In this document: positions 38,934 to 55,858 of the stretch, piece after piece | Numbering within the stretch: position 1 is the first letter of the stretch | How the letters are laid out: each line of letters starts with the position of its first letter | From: Eggerthellaceae bacterium | GTDB lineage: Bacteria > Actinomycetota > Coriobacteriia > Coriobacteriales > Eggerthellaceae | NCBI GenBank assembly: GCA_022791455.1 | Contig: JAAVZC010000001.1 | Span: forward strand, 434,001 to 498,000 | Direction of reading: 5' to 3' | DNA: 64,000 bases | Made by a program: the position numbers and the translations under genes | Notes under the pieces: model-generated | Told to the model about the DNA's origin: nothing | Databases searched by the model: none | The model's input: only the letters and a program-made list of their open reading frames with translations

Positions 38934-39680
38934 ATGGCAGATTACATAGAAGGACGCCGCCCGGTGTTGGAGGCCATGCGCTCGGGCATGCCGCTGAAGT
39001 ACATCCTCATGGCGGACAATGTGAAGCGCGACAGCCTGGTGAACGACCTTCTGCGCAAGGCGAAGAACTTGGACGTGCCGGTGAAGCAGATCTCGAAGAA
39101 GAAGCTGGACGAGATGTCCGAGCGCGGCAGCCATCAGGGCTTCATCGCGGAAAGCCGCCCCTTCGAGTACGTGAACGGAACGGCGCTCTTAAACGCCGCG
39201 AACGCCTGGGCCGAGTCCCACAACGGCCGTGCCCTCATCGTGGTGTGCGACCACATCACCGATGCCGGCAACCTGGGCGCCGTAGCCCGCAGTGCCGAAG
39301 CGGTGGGGGCCAGCGGCCTGGTCATCCCTAACAAGCGCGCCGCCCGCGTCACGCCTGCCACCTACAAAAGCTCGGCCGGCGCCATCGCCCACATTCCCGT
39401 GGCCCAGGTGGCCAATATCCCCTCCACCCTCGAGCGCTTCAAGGAAGAGGGCTTTTGGGTGGCGGCCGCCAGCGAGCACACCGACCAGGTGGTGTGGCAG
39501 GCGAACCTGAAGGGCAAGATTGTACTGGTGCTGGGCAACGAGGCTGAAGGGGTCTCGCGTCTGGCGCTGGAGACCAGCGACTTCGCCGTGAAGCTGCCCA
39601 TGGAAGGCGAGGTGTCCTCCCTGAACGTGGCTCAGGCGGGCACTGCCCTCATGTATGAGTGGCTGCGGCAGAATTTCTAA
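38934..39680 (+). CDS. rlmB: SpoU/TrmH-type 23S rRNA 2'-O-ribose methyltransferase
   Basis: 248 residues from the ATG at 38934 (GAAAGAGG upstream). The N-terminal substrate-binding domain begins YIEGRRPVLEAM. The knotted SPOUT methyltransferase part has motif 1 ITDAGNLGAVARSAEAVGA, motif 2 LVLGNEAEGVSRL and motif 3 MEGEVSSLNVAQAGTALMYE. It methylates a ribose in 23S rRNA using SAM. The symbol rests on overall similarity to RlmB; the exact nucleotide could differ. The next gene starts six bases after its stop. Confidence 0.9.
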   Translation: MADYIEGRRPVLEAMRSGMPLKYILMADNVKRDSLVNDLLRKAKNLDVPVKQISKKKLDEMSERGSHQGFIAESRPFEYVNGTALLNAANAWAESHNGRALIVVCDHITDAGNLGAVARSAEAVGASGLVIPNKRAARVTPATYKSSAGAIAHIPVAQVANIPSTLERFKEEGFWVAAASEHTDQVVWQANLKGKIVLVLGNEAEGVSRLALETSDFAVKLPMEGEVSSLNVAQAGTALMYEWLRQNF

Positions 39681-39685
39681 ACCCC

Positions 39686-40222
39686 ATGGCGCGCCAACGG
39701 AAAAAAATGCTTATCGTGGACGGTTACAACGTCCTGCGCAGCGGCTACCGCTATCGGGCGGTAGACGAAGAAGACTGGAGCGACGACTTCTTCAACAAGG
39801 CGCGCGAAACCCTCATCAACGACGTGGTGAACTTCGCCGGCCGCGAGTACAAGGCGGTCATCGTGTTCGACGGCGCGAAGAACCAGTATTCCGAAGGGCG
39901 CCCCGAAACGGTGGGCGGTGTGCAGATTATCTTCTCGCCGGCCGGTCAGTCCGCCGACAAGGTGATCGAGAAGCTGGCCCACGATGCCCGCGAACGCATG
40001 GTGGAGGCGTTGGTGGTCACCTCCGACGCCACTATCCAGGACACCGTGTTCGGCGGCGGCGTCGACCGCATGAGTGCCGACGGGTTCTCGCATGAGGTGG
40101 GGGAATACTACGAAGGAGTGCGCCAGGACGAGCGCCCCGAAATTGCCCGCAAGAACACCATCGCCGACCGGATTTCCCCCGAAGCGCTCGCAAAGCTGAA
40201 GCGCTTGCGGGATCTGAAGTAG
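39686..40222 (+). CDS. NYN-domain ribonuclease (YacP/Rae1-like)
   Basis: 178 residues if started at the ATG at 39686; no ribosome site is clear, and an ATG at 39707 is an alternative. LIVDGYNVLRSG, IVFDGAKN and LVVTSDATIQDTVFGGG carry the Asp residues of the PIN-like NYN nuclease fold. In Bacillus the homologue Rae1 cuts mRNA on the ribosome. Lying directly after the 23S rRNA methyltransferase gene fits a ribosome-linked role. Confidence 0.85.
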   Translation: MARQRKKMLIVDGYNVLRSGYRYRAVDEEDWSDDFFNKARETLINDVVNFAGREYKAVIVFDGAKNQYSEGRPETVGGVQIIFSPAGQSADKVIEKLAHDARERMVEALVVTSDATIQDTVFGGGVDRMSADGFSHEVGEYYEGVRQDERPEIARKNTIADRISPEALAKLKRLRDLK

Positions 40223-40234
40223 GGTTGGGAATCC

Positions 40235-40354
40235 TCGCGGGGGAGCGGGGCGGGGAGACCCTCAGTCGCTCAGACAGTCCTGCTTTGGAAAAAGCGCCAC
40301 TGGCGCTTTTTCGTCGTGCGGAACTCGCTTGGTGAGGGCCTCCCCGCCCCGCTG
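40235..40354. repeat. Dispersed repeat family B, copy 2
   Basis: The same ends and inner blocks as at 15307-15400 (CCCTCAGTCGCTCAGACAGT, GAACTCGCTTGGTGAGGG). The loop carries an extra hairpin, AAAAAGCGCCA-CTGGCGCTTTTT at about 40289-40311, that copy 1 lacks. It lies after the NYN gene and may end transcription. Confidence 0.88.
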
Positions 40355-40395
40355 GTTGGGTGACTTTGCTGCCTGACATCCTTTTCGCCCCTTTT

Positions 40396-40424
40396 CGTCA
40401 TCCTGGACGGAGCGAAGGATCTTT
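40396..40424. repeat. Dispersed repeat family A, short copy
   Basis: CGTCATCCTGGACGGAGCG continuing to GAAGGATCTTTT, beyond the 3' end of the LuxR-type gene. One of the least conserved copies. Confidence 0.8.
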
Positions 40425-40448
40425 TCGCTGCGCGTTACTTGAGCGCCG

Positions 40449-41912
40449 CTATTCCCCCGCGCCTTCTACCAGGTCCAGGAGTTCTTGGCGGGAGTGGACG
40501 TCTAGTTTGCGGTAGATGTTGCGCAGGTGCGTGCTCACGGTGCCCGACGAAACGTAGAGGTCGTCGGCGATGCGGGAGCTGGAGCGGCCGCGGGCGAACA
40601 GGTAGAACACCTCGGTTTCGCGGCGGGACAGCTTGTACTCGGCGGCAATGGCATCGCAGCGGTCGCGGAAGCGCTGGTGGGTGGGCTCGTTTTCGCCCTC
40701 CGGTTCTTCGATCATGGCCAAAAGCCGCCGCTCGCTCAGCACGAACATATAGGTGAGCAGCAAGATGCCCAGCGTCAGCGCCGCGAACGCCCCGCCATAC
40801 ATCACGCCCAAAAAGTTGCTCACCTGGTTTCCGATGAACAGCCCCGCCGTCAGACTTCCCTCGCCGAAGCAGAACACCATCACCGGGCTCATTTGGGTGT
40901 TGCGCGCAAGAATGGCGAAGAGGCTCCAGAACACCATCTTCAGGCACAGATATCCCGAAAGGGCGATTATCTGAAAGACCAGCGTGCGCTCCTCGATGGC
41001 GATAGAGAGCAGCACCGACCCCATGATGGCCAATACGGCAATGCGGTAGACCATGAGGAATCGGTCCTGGAAGGAGCTCTTTCCTTTGTAAGCCTGGAAG
41101 TACAAAAAGAAGCTGATCAGCGGGAGCTCGGTGGCTATCAGGAACCAGAACGCGTACTGGCTGTTCGAGGGGTTGCTGCCCACGGACGTGTAGTTCATGA
41201 GCGAAAGCACGATGCCCATTAGCACGGCGGCCAGAGACAGGCGCGGGATGAAGTCCAGCCGCGCAGGGTCGTGCGAGGCGTCAGTTCCCTGCTCGTCCTT
41301 GATGCTAGTCGCGTCCTTCGGCGCGCTCTTCGTTTTCGCTGCAGCAACTTCGGGCAGATCGGGGGTGGTTTTGCCGAACTGCCAGAATACCCACAGCGAC
41401 AAAGCCGGCAGCAGGCTCACCAGCGCCACGGTGATGCTGGCGGGCAGAAGCGCCATCAGGAAATAGATGGGGGCGGAAAACGCATAGGCGGCGCACATGT
41501 TCGAAGCGGACTGGTGCACCTTCGCGCCCAAGAACCAACCCCAGAGCGCGAGCATGTATGCGCTGCCGAGTCCGGTGAACAGAATGCCGGCCCAGAAGCA
41601 CACGATGCCGCGCAGATCGTCGTACGAGGCGTTCGCAGCAGCCATCGTTCCGGTAAACAGCACGGCGCCAACGCATACCAGCACGGCAGGCTTCGGGAAG
41701 GACTTCAGAACCAAGCGCGAGCAAACGCCCAAGAGCGCAAGCGTCACAATGAGGATGGCCATCGAGGCAATGTAAAAGTTGGAGTAGGTGAAGGAATGTC
41801 CGGCGGCGCTGAAAAGCAAGCTATGGAAGAACACGCTGGAGGTCCACGTGAAATTAAGCCCGAACCCCACGATGAAGGGCCAGGACATATTCTCCTTGAA
41901 CTTTGAGGCCAC
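40449..41912 (-). CDS. LuxR-type regulator with a 12-helix membrane domain
   Basis: 487 residues from a GTG start (GGGGGAG upstream on the minus strand); an open frame runs about 80 residues further 5' without a ribosome site. Residues 1-400 hold about 12 membrane helices in two blocks with a charged loop between them. The C-terminus is a LuxR helix-turn-helix (LSRRETEVFYLFARGRSSSR, then VSSGTVSTHLRNIYRKL). In Eggerthella this class sits beside molybdoenzyme operons and switches them on in response to substrate. It is divergent from the operon at 42215 and is its likely regulator. Confidence 0.92.
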   Translation of the reverse strand: MASKFKENMSWPFIVGFGLNFTWTSSVFFHSLLFSAAGHSFTYSNFYIASMAILIVTLALLGVCSRLVLKSFPKPAVLVCVGAVLFTGTMAAANASYDDLRGIVCFWAGILFTGLGSAYMLALWGWFLGAKVHQSASNMCAAYAFSAPIYFLMALLPASITVALVSLLPALSLWVFWQFGKTTPDLPEVAAAKTKSAPKDATSIKDEQGTDASHDPARLDFIPRLSLAAVLMGIVLSLMNYTSVGSNPSNSQYAFWFLIATELPLISFFLYFQAYKGKSSFQDRFLMVYRIAVLAIMGSVLLSIAIEERTLVFQIIALSGYLCLKMVFWSLFAILARNTQMSPVMVFCFGEGSLTAGLFIGNQVSNFLGVMYGGAFAALTLGILLLTYMFVLSERRLLAMIEEPEGENEPTHQRFRDRCDAIAAEYKLSRRETEVFYLFARGRSSSRIADDLYVSSGTVSTHLRNIYRKLDVHSRQELLDLVEGAGE

Positions 41913-42131
41913 GAACAACTCCCCCCTGAATTGCAACGAAAACATAGTACCAAACCTTCTCGATTCGCAGGGGAAGGAATTGCGAGCCCCGAAGGCGGCA
42001 GGGAGACGGCAAAAAGCTTGCGAACTGGGGAAACGGGAAAATACCATAAAACATAGTAGCGAAAAAACCGGTCGTATTCCGACTTTTACCGGGTTTGGGT
42101 AGATTGTCCGAAACCCCAAGTTAACGGATAG

Positions 42132-42158
42132 TTGACAACGGAATCCATGGGGGATTCC
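42132..42158 (+). promoter_or_regulatory. Likely regulated promoter region of the molybdoenzyme operon
   Basis: TTGACA (42132-42137) is a perfect -35 hexamer, but no good -10 follows at 17 bases. GGAATCC (42140-42146) and GGATTCC (42152-42158) form a perfect inverted repeat right after it. That is a plausible operator for the divergent LuxR-type regulator. Confidence 0.45.
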
Positions 42159-42214
42159 CAATTTCCGTACATCCCCTGAACGATTTCCGGGGGATAAGAG
42201 AAAGAGAGGGAAAT

Positions 42215-45200
42215 ATGGGGGAGAAGGTTGCTCATACCCTAACCCGCCGCAGCTTCATGAAAATGGCAGCTGCAACCGCGTCCATCGCCGCGTTGTCGAC
42301 CGGGATCACAGTCGACGCCCTGGCGGAGACGGCGGCGCCCGCGAGTTCCTCTGACGGCAACGTCGAGCGAATTCGTACCGTATGTCGCGCGTGCGGCAAA
42401 ATGGAGTGCGGTGTGTGGGTCACCGTGCAAGACGGCAAGGCTATTCGCGTGGAGGGCGACCAGTCTTGCTTCACCAGCCGCGGCAACTGCTGCACCAAGA
42501 GCCAGTCTTCCATTCAGGCTTGCTACCATCCCGACCGCCTGCGCTACCCGATGAAGCGCACCCGCCCCAAGGGCGAGGATCCCGGTTGGGAGCGCGTGAG
42601 CTGGGACGAGGCCATGCAGATTGCCGCCGACAAGTTCCACGAAGTAGCGGACAAGTACACCGGCACCGGCATCTTCACCATGAACGGCACCAGCCGCATG
42701 TGGGCCATGGGCGGCTACGCCACGCTGGCCATCATCACCGGCGCTGTGAACACCCATGTGGCTTCCTGCATTTGCAAGGGCCCGCGCTTCCTCACCACTT
42801 CCACCACCGACCAGTACGGTTCCAACTGGATGACCTCCGCTGAAGAACCGCGCGTGTACGTGGAATGGGGCGGCAACGTCGAGTACTCCAACTACGACGA
42901 CTCTTGCCGCAACGTGGTTAACGCCACCCAGAAGGCGGACACCTTCATCATCATCGACCCCCGCATGACCGGTGTGGGTAAGGAAGCCGACTACTGGCTG
43001 AATGTCCGTCCCGGCACCGACGCTGCCATCGCGCTGGCGTGGGCGAAGCTGATCGTGGACAACGGGCTTATGGACGAGCTGTACATGAAGCGCTGGACCA
43101 ACGCCCCGTTCCTGGTGGTGGAGGACATGGAGCCCTCCGGCGGCTGGATGGTGGACAACTCCGGCGCCCACGACATGAAGACCCGCCTGCTGAAGCAGTC
43201 TGACATCGACCCGAACGGCTCTTACCAGAAGTTCTTCGTGGTGGACGCCAACAAGGTGGCTGCCGGCGCCACTGGCAACGATGCCCTCTCCTTCTTTGAC
43301 GCGGAAGTGTCCCAGTGGGATGGCGAGCACATTACTACCGACGAGGCCATGAGCCGCGGCCGTTACGTGCTGGAAGACACCCCCTTCAAGGGCTGGTTGG
43401 TGGAGCCCTCTCAGTTCACCACCGGCATCGACCCCACGCTGGTGGCGGAAATCGACGTCACCCTGGCCGACGGCACCGTCCACAAGGCCAAGACCGTGTG
43501 GGCCTACTACATGGAGATGCTGGAGAACAAGACCCCGCAGTGGGCCTCTGAGGTGACCGGCGTCGACGCCGACAAGATCGAAGGCGCCTGCCTGGCTTGG
43601 GCCACCCGCCCCGAGGGCCAGGACTACGGCAACGGCGGCATTCACATCTCGCTGGCCATGGACCAGAACGGCAACAACTACCAGACCATCCGCGCCATCA
43701 TGATGCTCTCCCACATGACCGGCAACATGGACACCCCCGCCGGCAACCGCGGCCCGACGCATGCCTACATCAACGACGAGTGCTGGCTGCCCTACTTCAT
43801 CTTGGGCGGCACCTTCGACGCTAGCCCCGAGGCCGGCTCGAAGTTCGATCAGAACGCCCTCAAGACCGGCGGCGATGACTGGCCCATTACCAAGTGGTAC
43901 GGCCAGTGGTCCGAGCCGCACAGCATCTGGCGCGCCGTCATCGACCAGGATCCGTACCCCATCGTGGCCGGCGCCAACGACTCCGGTTCCTTCATGAACC
44001 AGGGCTCTTCCATGATGGCGTGGGAGGCCATGAACAAGCTGGACTTCTGGCTGGAGGCCAACCTGTGGCATCATCCCACTGCCGACTGCGCCGACATCCT
44101 GGTGCCGGTGTACCACTGGCTGGAGATGGAATTCCCCCGCATCTCCCAGGGCCCGCACTGCGGTCTTGCCATGAACGTCCCCTGCGTGGAGGCGCCCGGA
44201 GACTGCAAGGACGACCCGATGTTCATGAAGGCGCTGGCGCAGGCTTACGGCTTCCCGTGGTCCATCGACCCCAACGTGCCCGATCCGGACACCCACGAGT
44301 CCTGCATGCAGATGTACCGCCTTGCTCAGGAGCATTCCATCGCCCAGAACGGCGAGCGCATGCCCTTCGAGAGCTGGGAAGAGTGGCAGGAGGACTTCCA
44401 GAAGAACGGCTGGATTTCCGCCAAGGAAGTGTACCCGAAGGAAATGGGCACCTACCGTCGCTGGGAGACGGGCTACATGGCCATCAAGCCTGGCGTGGGC
44501 CGCGCCGAGGGCGTGGAGAACTTCGACATTCCCGGCTGCGACAAGACCCGCCGCTTCGGTTACGTTACCCCCACCACCAAGTACGAGCTGTGGCCGACGG
44601 TTCTGGAGCGCTACGGTCTGGGCAACAAGGCCATGGACGAGAGCTCTGCCCACTACCGCCCGTTCATGGACTGGATGATCCCCGAGTACTACGAGCCGCT
44701 TGAGAGCCCGGTGAACGATCCGGAACTCTGCAAGGAGTACCCGCTCATCGCCACCACCGGCCGCCGCATTCCGGTGTACTTCCACTCCGAGCATCGCCAG
44801 CTGCCCTGGTGCCGCGAGAACTGGCCGGTGCCCCGCATGGAGATCAACCCGGCTGACGCCGAGGAACTGGGCCTGCAGCAGGGCGACTGGGCCTGGATCG
44901 AGACCAAGCACGGCAAGATCCGCGAGTGCGTGGACATCTACTACGGCATCGACAAGGGCGTCATCAACCTGGAGCATGCCTGGTGGTTCCCGGAGCTTTC
45001 CGCCCCCAACCACGGCGAGAAGCTGTGCAACTGCAACAACCTGCTGAACCCGGAGAACGTGGACCCCATCATGGGCTCTCCCTGCATGCGCGGCTTCGCG
45101 GTGAAGGTGTACAAGGCTACGCCAGAGAATTCCCCGTTCGGCAATCCGGTGCCCTGCGACGACGACGGCACCGAGATCATCCACGACTCCTCCGACCCGC

Positions 45201-45250
45201 GTCTGAAGGAATGGTTGCCGGACTACTCGCTGAACAGGAGTGATTACTAA
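42215..45250 (+). CDS. Tat-exported DMSO-reductase-family molybdopterin oxidoreductase, catalytic subunit
   Basis: 1011 residues. A Tat signal (LTRRSFMKM, residues 9-17) is followed by a 4Fe-4S motif, C57-x2-C60-x4-C65 and a Cys at 92 or 93. The large bis-MGD-binding body follows and ends with the C-terminal domain (EINPADAEELGLQQGDWAWI). It is exported folded to the cell exterior, where it reduces or oxidises a small substrate. The adjacent LuxR-type regulator, and similarity of layout to Eggerthella catechol dehydroxylases, hint at a dietary or host phenolic substrate. The stop overlaps the ferredoxin start by one base. The substrate is not determined. Confidence 0.94.
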   Translation: MGEKVAHTLTRRSFMKMAAATASIAALSTGITVDALAETAAPASSSDGNVERIRTVCRACGKMECGVWVTVQDGKAIRVEGDQSCFTSRGNCCTKSQSSIQACYHPDRLRYPMKRTRPKGEDPGWERVSWDEAMQIAADKFHEVADKYTGTGIFTMNGTSRMWAMGGYATLAIITGAVNTHVASCICKGPRFLTTSTTDQYGSNWMTSAEEPRVYVEWGGNVEYSNYDDSCRNVVNATQKADTFIIIDPRMTGVGKEADYWLNVRPGTDAAIALAWAKLIVDNGLMDELYMKRWTNAPFLVVEDMEPSGGWMVDNSGAHDMKTRLLKQSDIDPNGSYQKFFVVDANKVAAGATGNDALSFFDAEVSQWDGEHITTDEAMSRGRYVLEDTPFKGWLVEPSQFTTGIDPTLVAEIDVTLADGTVHKAKTVWAYYMEMLENKTPQWASEVTGVDADKIEGACLAWATRPEGQDYGNGGIHISLAMDQNGNNYQTIRAIMMLSHMTGNMDTPAGNRGPTHAYINDECWLPYFILGGTFDASPEAGSKFDQNALKTGGDDWPITKWYGQWSEPHSIWRAVIDQDPYPIVAGANDSGSFMNQGSSMMAWEAMNKLDFWLEANLWHHPTADCADILVPVYHWLEMEFPRISQGPHCGLAMNVPCVEAPGDCKDDPMFMKALAQAYGFPWSIDPNVPDPDTHESCMQMYRLAQEHSIAQNGERMPFESWEEWQEDFQKNGWISAKEVYPKEMGTYRRWETGYMAIKPGVGRAEGVENFDIPGCDKTRRFGYVTPTTKYELWPTVLERYGLGNKAMDESSAHYRPFMDWMIPEYYEPLESPVNDPELCKEYPLIATTGRRIPVYFHSEHRQLPWCRENWPVPRMEINPADAEELGLQQGDWAWIETKHGKIRECVDIYYGIDKGVINLEHAWWFPELSAPNHGEKLCNCNNLLNPENVDPIMGSPCMRGFAVKVYKATPENSPFGNPVPCDDDGTEIIHDSSDPRLKEWLPDYSLNRSDY

Positions 45251-45921
45251 TGCATAACGTCATTGTCACCGACCTGAACCGCTGCGTGGGCTGCCTGGCC
45301 TGCGTGGTGGCCTGCAAAGCCGTCAACGACGTGCCGGTGGGCAGCTATTGGAACAAGGTGCTGCGCATTGGCCCCAACCTGAAGGAAGGCGCCGCCCAGT
45401 GCCCCGATGTGGAGATGTACTTCCTGCCCATCGGCTGCCAGCATTGCGACAACCCCGCCTGCGTGTCCGTGTGCCCCACCGAGGCGTCGCACGTGGCCGA
45501 CGACGGCACCATCCAGATCGACAAGGAGAAGTGCATCGGCTGCCAGTTCTGCGCCATGGCCTGCCCCTACGGCGTGCGCTACCTGAACGAGGAGGAGCGC
45601 GTCGTTGAGAAGTGCACCCTCTGCGAGCAGAAGACCGCCCAGGGCGAGCTGCCCCAGTGCGTGGAGCAGTGCTGTGCCCGCGCCCGCTTCTTCGGCGATA
45701 TCGAAGGCGGCATCGCCAACCTGGAGGCGCCGGCCGACCCCACCAAGTTCTATGCCGACGGCAGCGACAAGAGCTACCAGACCATCAAGAACACCCGCGT
45801 GAAGCTGGGCGAGTACGCGCAGCCCTTCACCGACGCGGACGTGCACCATCTGGCGGACGTGGGCAACAAGCCCGGTTTCGCCTACATCCTGCGCGGCCGT
45901 TCCTGGAAGGGCGGCGAGTAG
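45250..45921 (+). CDS. 4Fe-4S ferredoxin subunit of the molybdoenzyme
   Basis: 223 residues, DmsB/NrfC type. Clusters read CVGCLACVVAC, CQHCDNPACVSVCP, CIGCQFCAMACP and CTLC...CVEQCC, enough for four 4Fe-4S centres. It has no signal peptide, so it should be exported together with its Tat-targeted partner. It carries electrons to the catalytic subunit. No membrane-anchor gene follows, unlike the operon at 1-3243, so the electron donor must be encoded elsewhere. Confidence 0.94.
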   Translation: MHNVIVTDLNRCVGCLACVVACKAVNDVPVGSYWNKVLRIGPNLKEGAAQCPDVEMYFLPIGCQHCDNPACVSVCPTEASHVADDGTIQIDKEKCIGCQFCAMACPYGVRYLNEEERVVEKCTLCEQKTAQGELPQCVEQCCARARFFGDIEGGIANLEAPADPTKFYADGSDKSYQTIKNTRVKLGEYAQPFTDADVHHLADVGNKPGFAYILRGRSWKGGE

Positions 45922-46061
45922 CCTCGTAGGTTGAATGAAGGGAGCCGGAAGACCAGCCTCTTCCGGCTCCTCTCTTTGGTTAAACTGTTATTCAACTCTG
46001 GAGAATTGCTCCAATTCGTCAGAGTTGGGAAACAAGCAAGAGACACAGGGAGGGGATGCGA

Positions 46062-46910
46062 ATGGCTGACCTGACGTCAGTGGACTTCGAAGAAGACTTC
46101 GAGGGCCTCGACTATGATCCGCTGGAAGAGGGGCCCGAAGAGGAATTCGAGCCCAGCGACGATTCCGAGTTCGATTCCGACGAGACCGAGGGCCAGCTGG
46201 GACCGGGCACCGCAACGCGCCCCGTGGCACTGGCGAGCATCGATGCCGACTTGCCGGCGAACGTGCGCATCGAGAAGCTGTTCGAGCGCTTCAACACCCG
46301 CCGTCGCGTGCTGCTGGGCATTCTGACGTTTCTGCAGGAACCGCAGCGGGCCGACGACCTGAAAGCCGAAGTGGAGCGGCTGCAGGAGTTCGACCGCTCG
46401 GTGTACCAGGGCTACGACTTCTCGCTGCTTTTGGAAGAGGCGGGCGCTGTGGCCAAGGTGAACGCCGAGGGCGACCCTTACGACGAGCAGGAAGAGGCCC
46501 AGCCGGAGATTGTGGAAATCGACGGCGTGCGCTTCTATAAACCGGGCCCGTACCGGGAAGTGTACTGGACCATCACGCCGGAAGGCGCCGCTTATCTGGC
46601 CTCCGACGACCCGTGGGGCAAGCTGCAGGAGCTCTTCTCCAGCAGCGAGGAGAAGTACCTGCCGGTGTACAAGGCGGTGCTGCAGTTCTGCGACGTGGAG
46701 GGCGGCCGCACCGTAGCGGAAGTGAACGACCTGGTGGTGAAAAGCCCGCTCTCCCGCAATCCCATGCGCCATTGCACCTCGTTTTTGAAGAAGCTGGAGG
46801 ACTGTAGCGCCATGGTGTGGGCCGGCAACTGGGCCACCAACGACCTGGGCCGTCGCGCGCTCGCAGAGCTGCTGGCAGATGTGGAGCCGTCGCCGAAGGG
46901 GGAGGAGTAA
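46062..46910 (+). CDS. Acidic protein with a winged-helix-like part, in the molybdoenzyme operon
   Basis: 282 residues from the ATG at 46062, which fits the GGGAGGGG site better than the ATG at 46056. Residues 1-55 are strongly acidic and probably disordered. The rest alternates helices and short strands, with RRRVLLGILTFLQEPQRADDL and KAVLQFCDVEGGRTVAEVND reading like two winged-helix units. No membrane or signal segment. It lies between the ferredoxin and chaperone genes, so it may help assembly or regulate the operon. I do not recognise the family. Confidence 0.7.
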   Translation: MADLTSVDFEEDFEGLDYDPLEEGPEEEFEPSDDSEFDSDETEGQLGPGTATRPVALASIDADLPANVRIEKLFERFNTRRRVLLGILTFLQEPQRADDLKAEVERLQEFDRSVYQGYDFSLLLEEAGAVAKVNAEGDPYDEQEEAQPEIVEIDGVRFYKPGPYREVYWTITPEGAAYLASDDPWGKLQELFSSSEEKYLPVYKAVLQFCDVEGGRTVAEVNDLVVKSPLSRNPMRHCTSFLKKLEDCSAMVWAGNWATNDLGRRALAELLADVEPSPKGEE

Positions 46911-46913
46911 CCC

Positions 46914-47675
46914 ATGACCGAGTTCGAGAACCTGACCCCCGAAGATTTGGCGGAGCGCCCCCTGGGCGAGGAGCTGGAGGCGGACGCCGAGATGGACCCC
47001 GCCGCCGAGCTGGCGGAGATGCTGCGCCAGCGGGCCGCCACCTACCTGCTGCTCTCGCGCCTGTTCCACAAGGAAGTGGACGATCAGCTGCTGGCGGACA
47101 TGCACGATTCGCTGTACCCCTGCGACACCGGCGACGAGGACATCGACCGCGGCTACTTATATATAAGTACGTTTCTGTCGAACCTGTGGAGCGAGTCGAT
47201 GCGCGAGCTCAAGGTGGACTACGCCCGCTGCTTCTTGGGCCAGGGTGTGGACGGCTACTCCGCCGCCTACCCCTACGAGTCCGTCTACACGTCGCCGAAG
47301 CGCCTCATGATGGAAGAGGCCCGCAACGAAGTGATGCGCATCTACCATCAGTGGTCGGTGGACAAGGACCCCAATTGGCGCGAAGGGGAGGACCATATCT
47401 CGCTGGAGCTGCTGTTCGAGAGCATCATGGGCAACCGCGCCGCCGCCGCGCTTGAGGCGGGCAACGGCGAAGACGCCCGCAAGATCCTGGCGGCTTCGGC
47501 GGAGTTTCTGGAGGAGCACCTGGTGGCCTGGGCGCCCATGCTCTTCGCCGACATGCACCGCTTCGCCAAGACGAAGTTCTACCAAGGGCTCGCTTACCTC
47601 GCCCAAGGCTTTATCATCACCGACCTCCAGTTCCTGAAAGACCTCCTGTCCGAAGAACTGCCAGGGGAGGAGTAG
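46914..47675 (+). CDS. TorD/DmsD-type molybdoenzyme chaperone
   Basis: 253 residues, helical. The middle carries YARCFLGQGV and SAAYPYESVY, and later EDHISLELLFESIMG, which correspond to the family's conserved core. An N-terminal acidic extension of about 35 residues precedes it. Such proteins bind the Tat signal and apoenzyme until the Mo cofactor is inserted, here most likely the 42215 protein. The start lies four bases after the previous stop. Confidence 0.88.
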   Translation: MTEFENLTPEDLAERPLGEELEADAEMDPAAELAEMLRQRAATYLLLSRLFHKEVDDQLLADMHDSLYPCDTGDEDIDRGYLYISTFLSNLWSESMRELKVDYARCFLGQGVDGYSAAYPYESVYTSPKRLMMEEARNEVMRIYHQWSVDKDPNWREGEDHISLELLFESIMGNRAAAALEAGNGEDARKILAASAEFLEEHLVAWAPMLFADMHRFAKTKFYQGLAYLAQGFIITDLQFLKDLLSEELPGEE

Positions 47676-47700
47676 CCCTTCACAAAAACCCTCCAACTGG

Positions 47701-47735
47701 GAAGGCCCTGCGTATGCGGGGCCTTCGCGTGTTTA
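47701..47735 (+). terminator. Terminator of the molybdoenzyme operon
   Basis: GAAGGCCC pairs with GGGGCCTTC around a GTATGC-type loop. The T-run is weak, so termination may be partial. Confidence 0.55.
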
Positions 47736-47780
47736 TGGAGCAAATTCCCATGAATTCCCCATAACTTGTAAAAAATTTTC

Positions 47781-47809
47781 TTGACCGCTTGTATTCCCCG
47801 TAATAAGAT
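47781..47809 (+). promoter_or_regulatory. Promoter of rpoBC
   Basis: TTGACC at 47781-47786 and TAAGAT at 47804-47809 are exactly 17 bases apart, in an AT-rich stretch that stands out from its surroundings. The leader of about 48 bases contains two GCAAAT(T)TGCG repeats. Confidence 0.8.
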
Positions 47810-47863
47810 AGCAAATTGCGTTTTTTTGCAAATTTGCGATGCTCGTGAAGGAGGATCAGCCTC

Positions 47864-51397
<3,534 letters not shown>

Positions 51398-51400
51398 ATC

Positions 51401-55795
<4,395 letters not shown>

Positions 55796-55810
55796 AGCTT
55801 CGTAGACCGA

Positions 55811-55850
55811 AAAGGGGGACGCGTGAACAGCGCGCCCCCTTTCTCTTTTC
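55811..55850 (+). terminator. Terminator of rpoBC
   Basis: AAAGGGGG-A-CGCG pairs with CGCGCCCCCTTT, followed by CTCTTTTC. Confidence 0.88.
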
Positions 55851-55858
55851 GCTTGTCC

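Noticed and set aside
42239..45184. A 981-codon open frame on the minus strand opposite the molybdoenzyme gene
   Set aside because: Same shadow effect; no ribosome site or recognisable motif.
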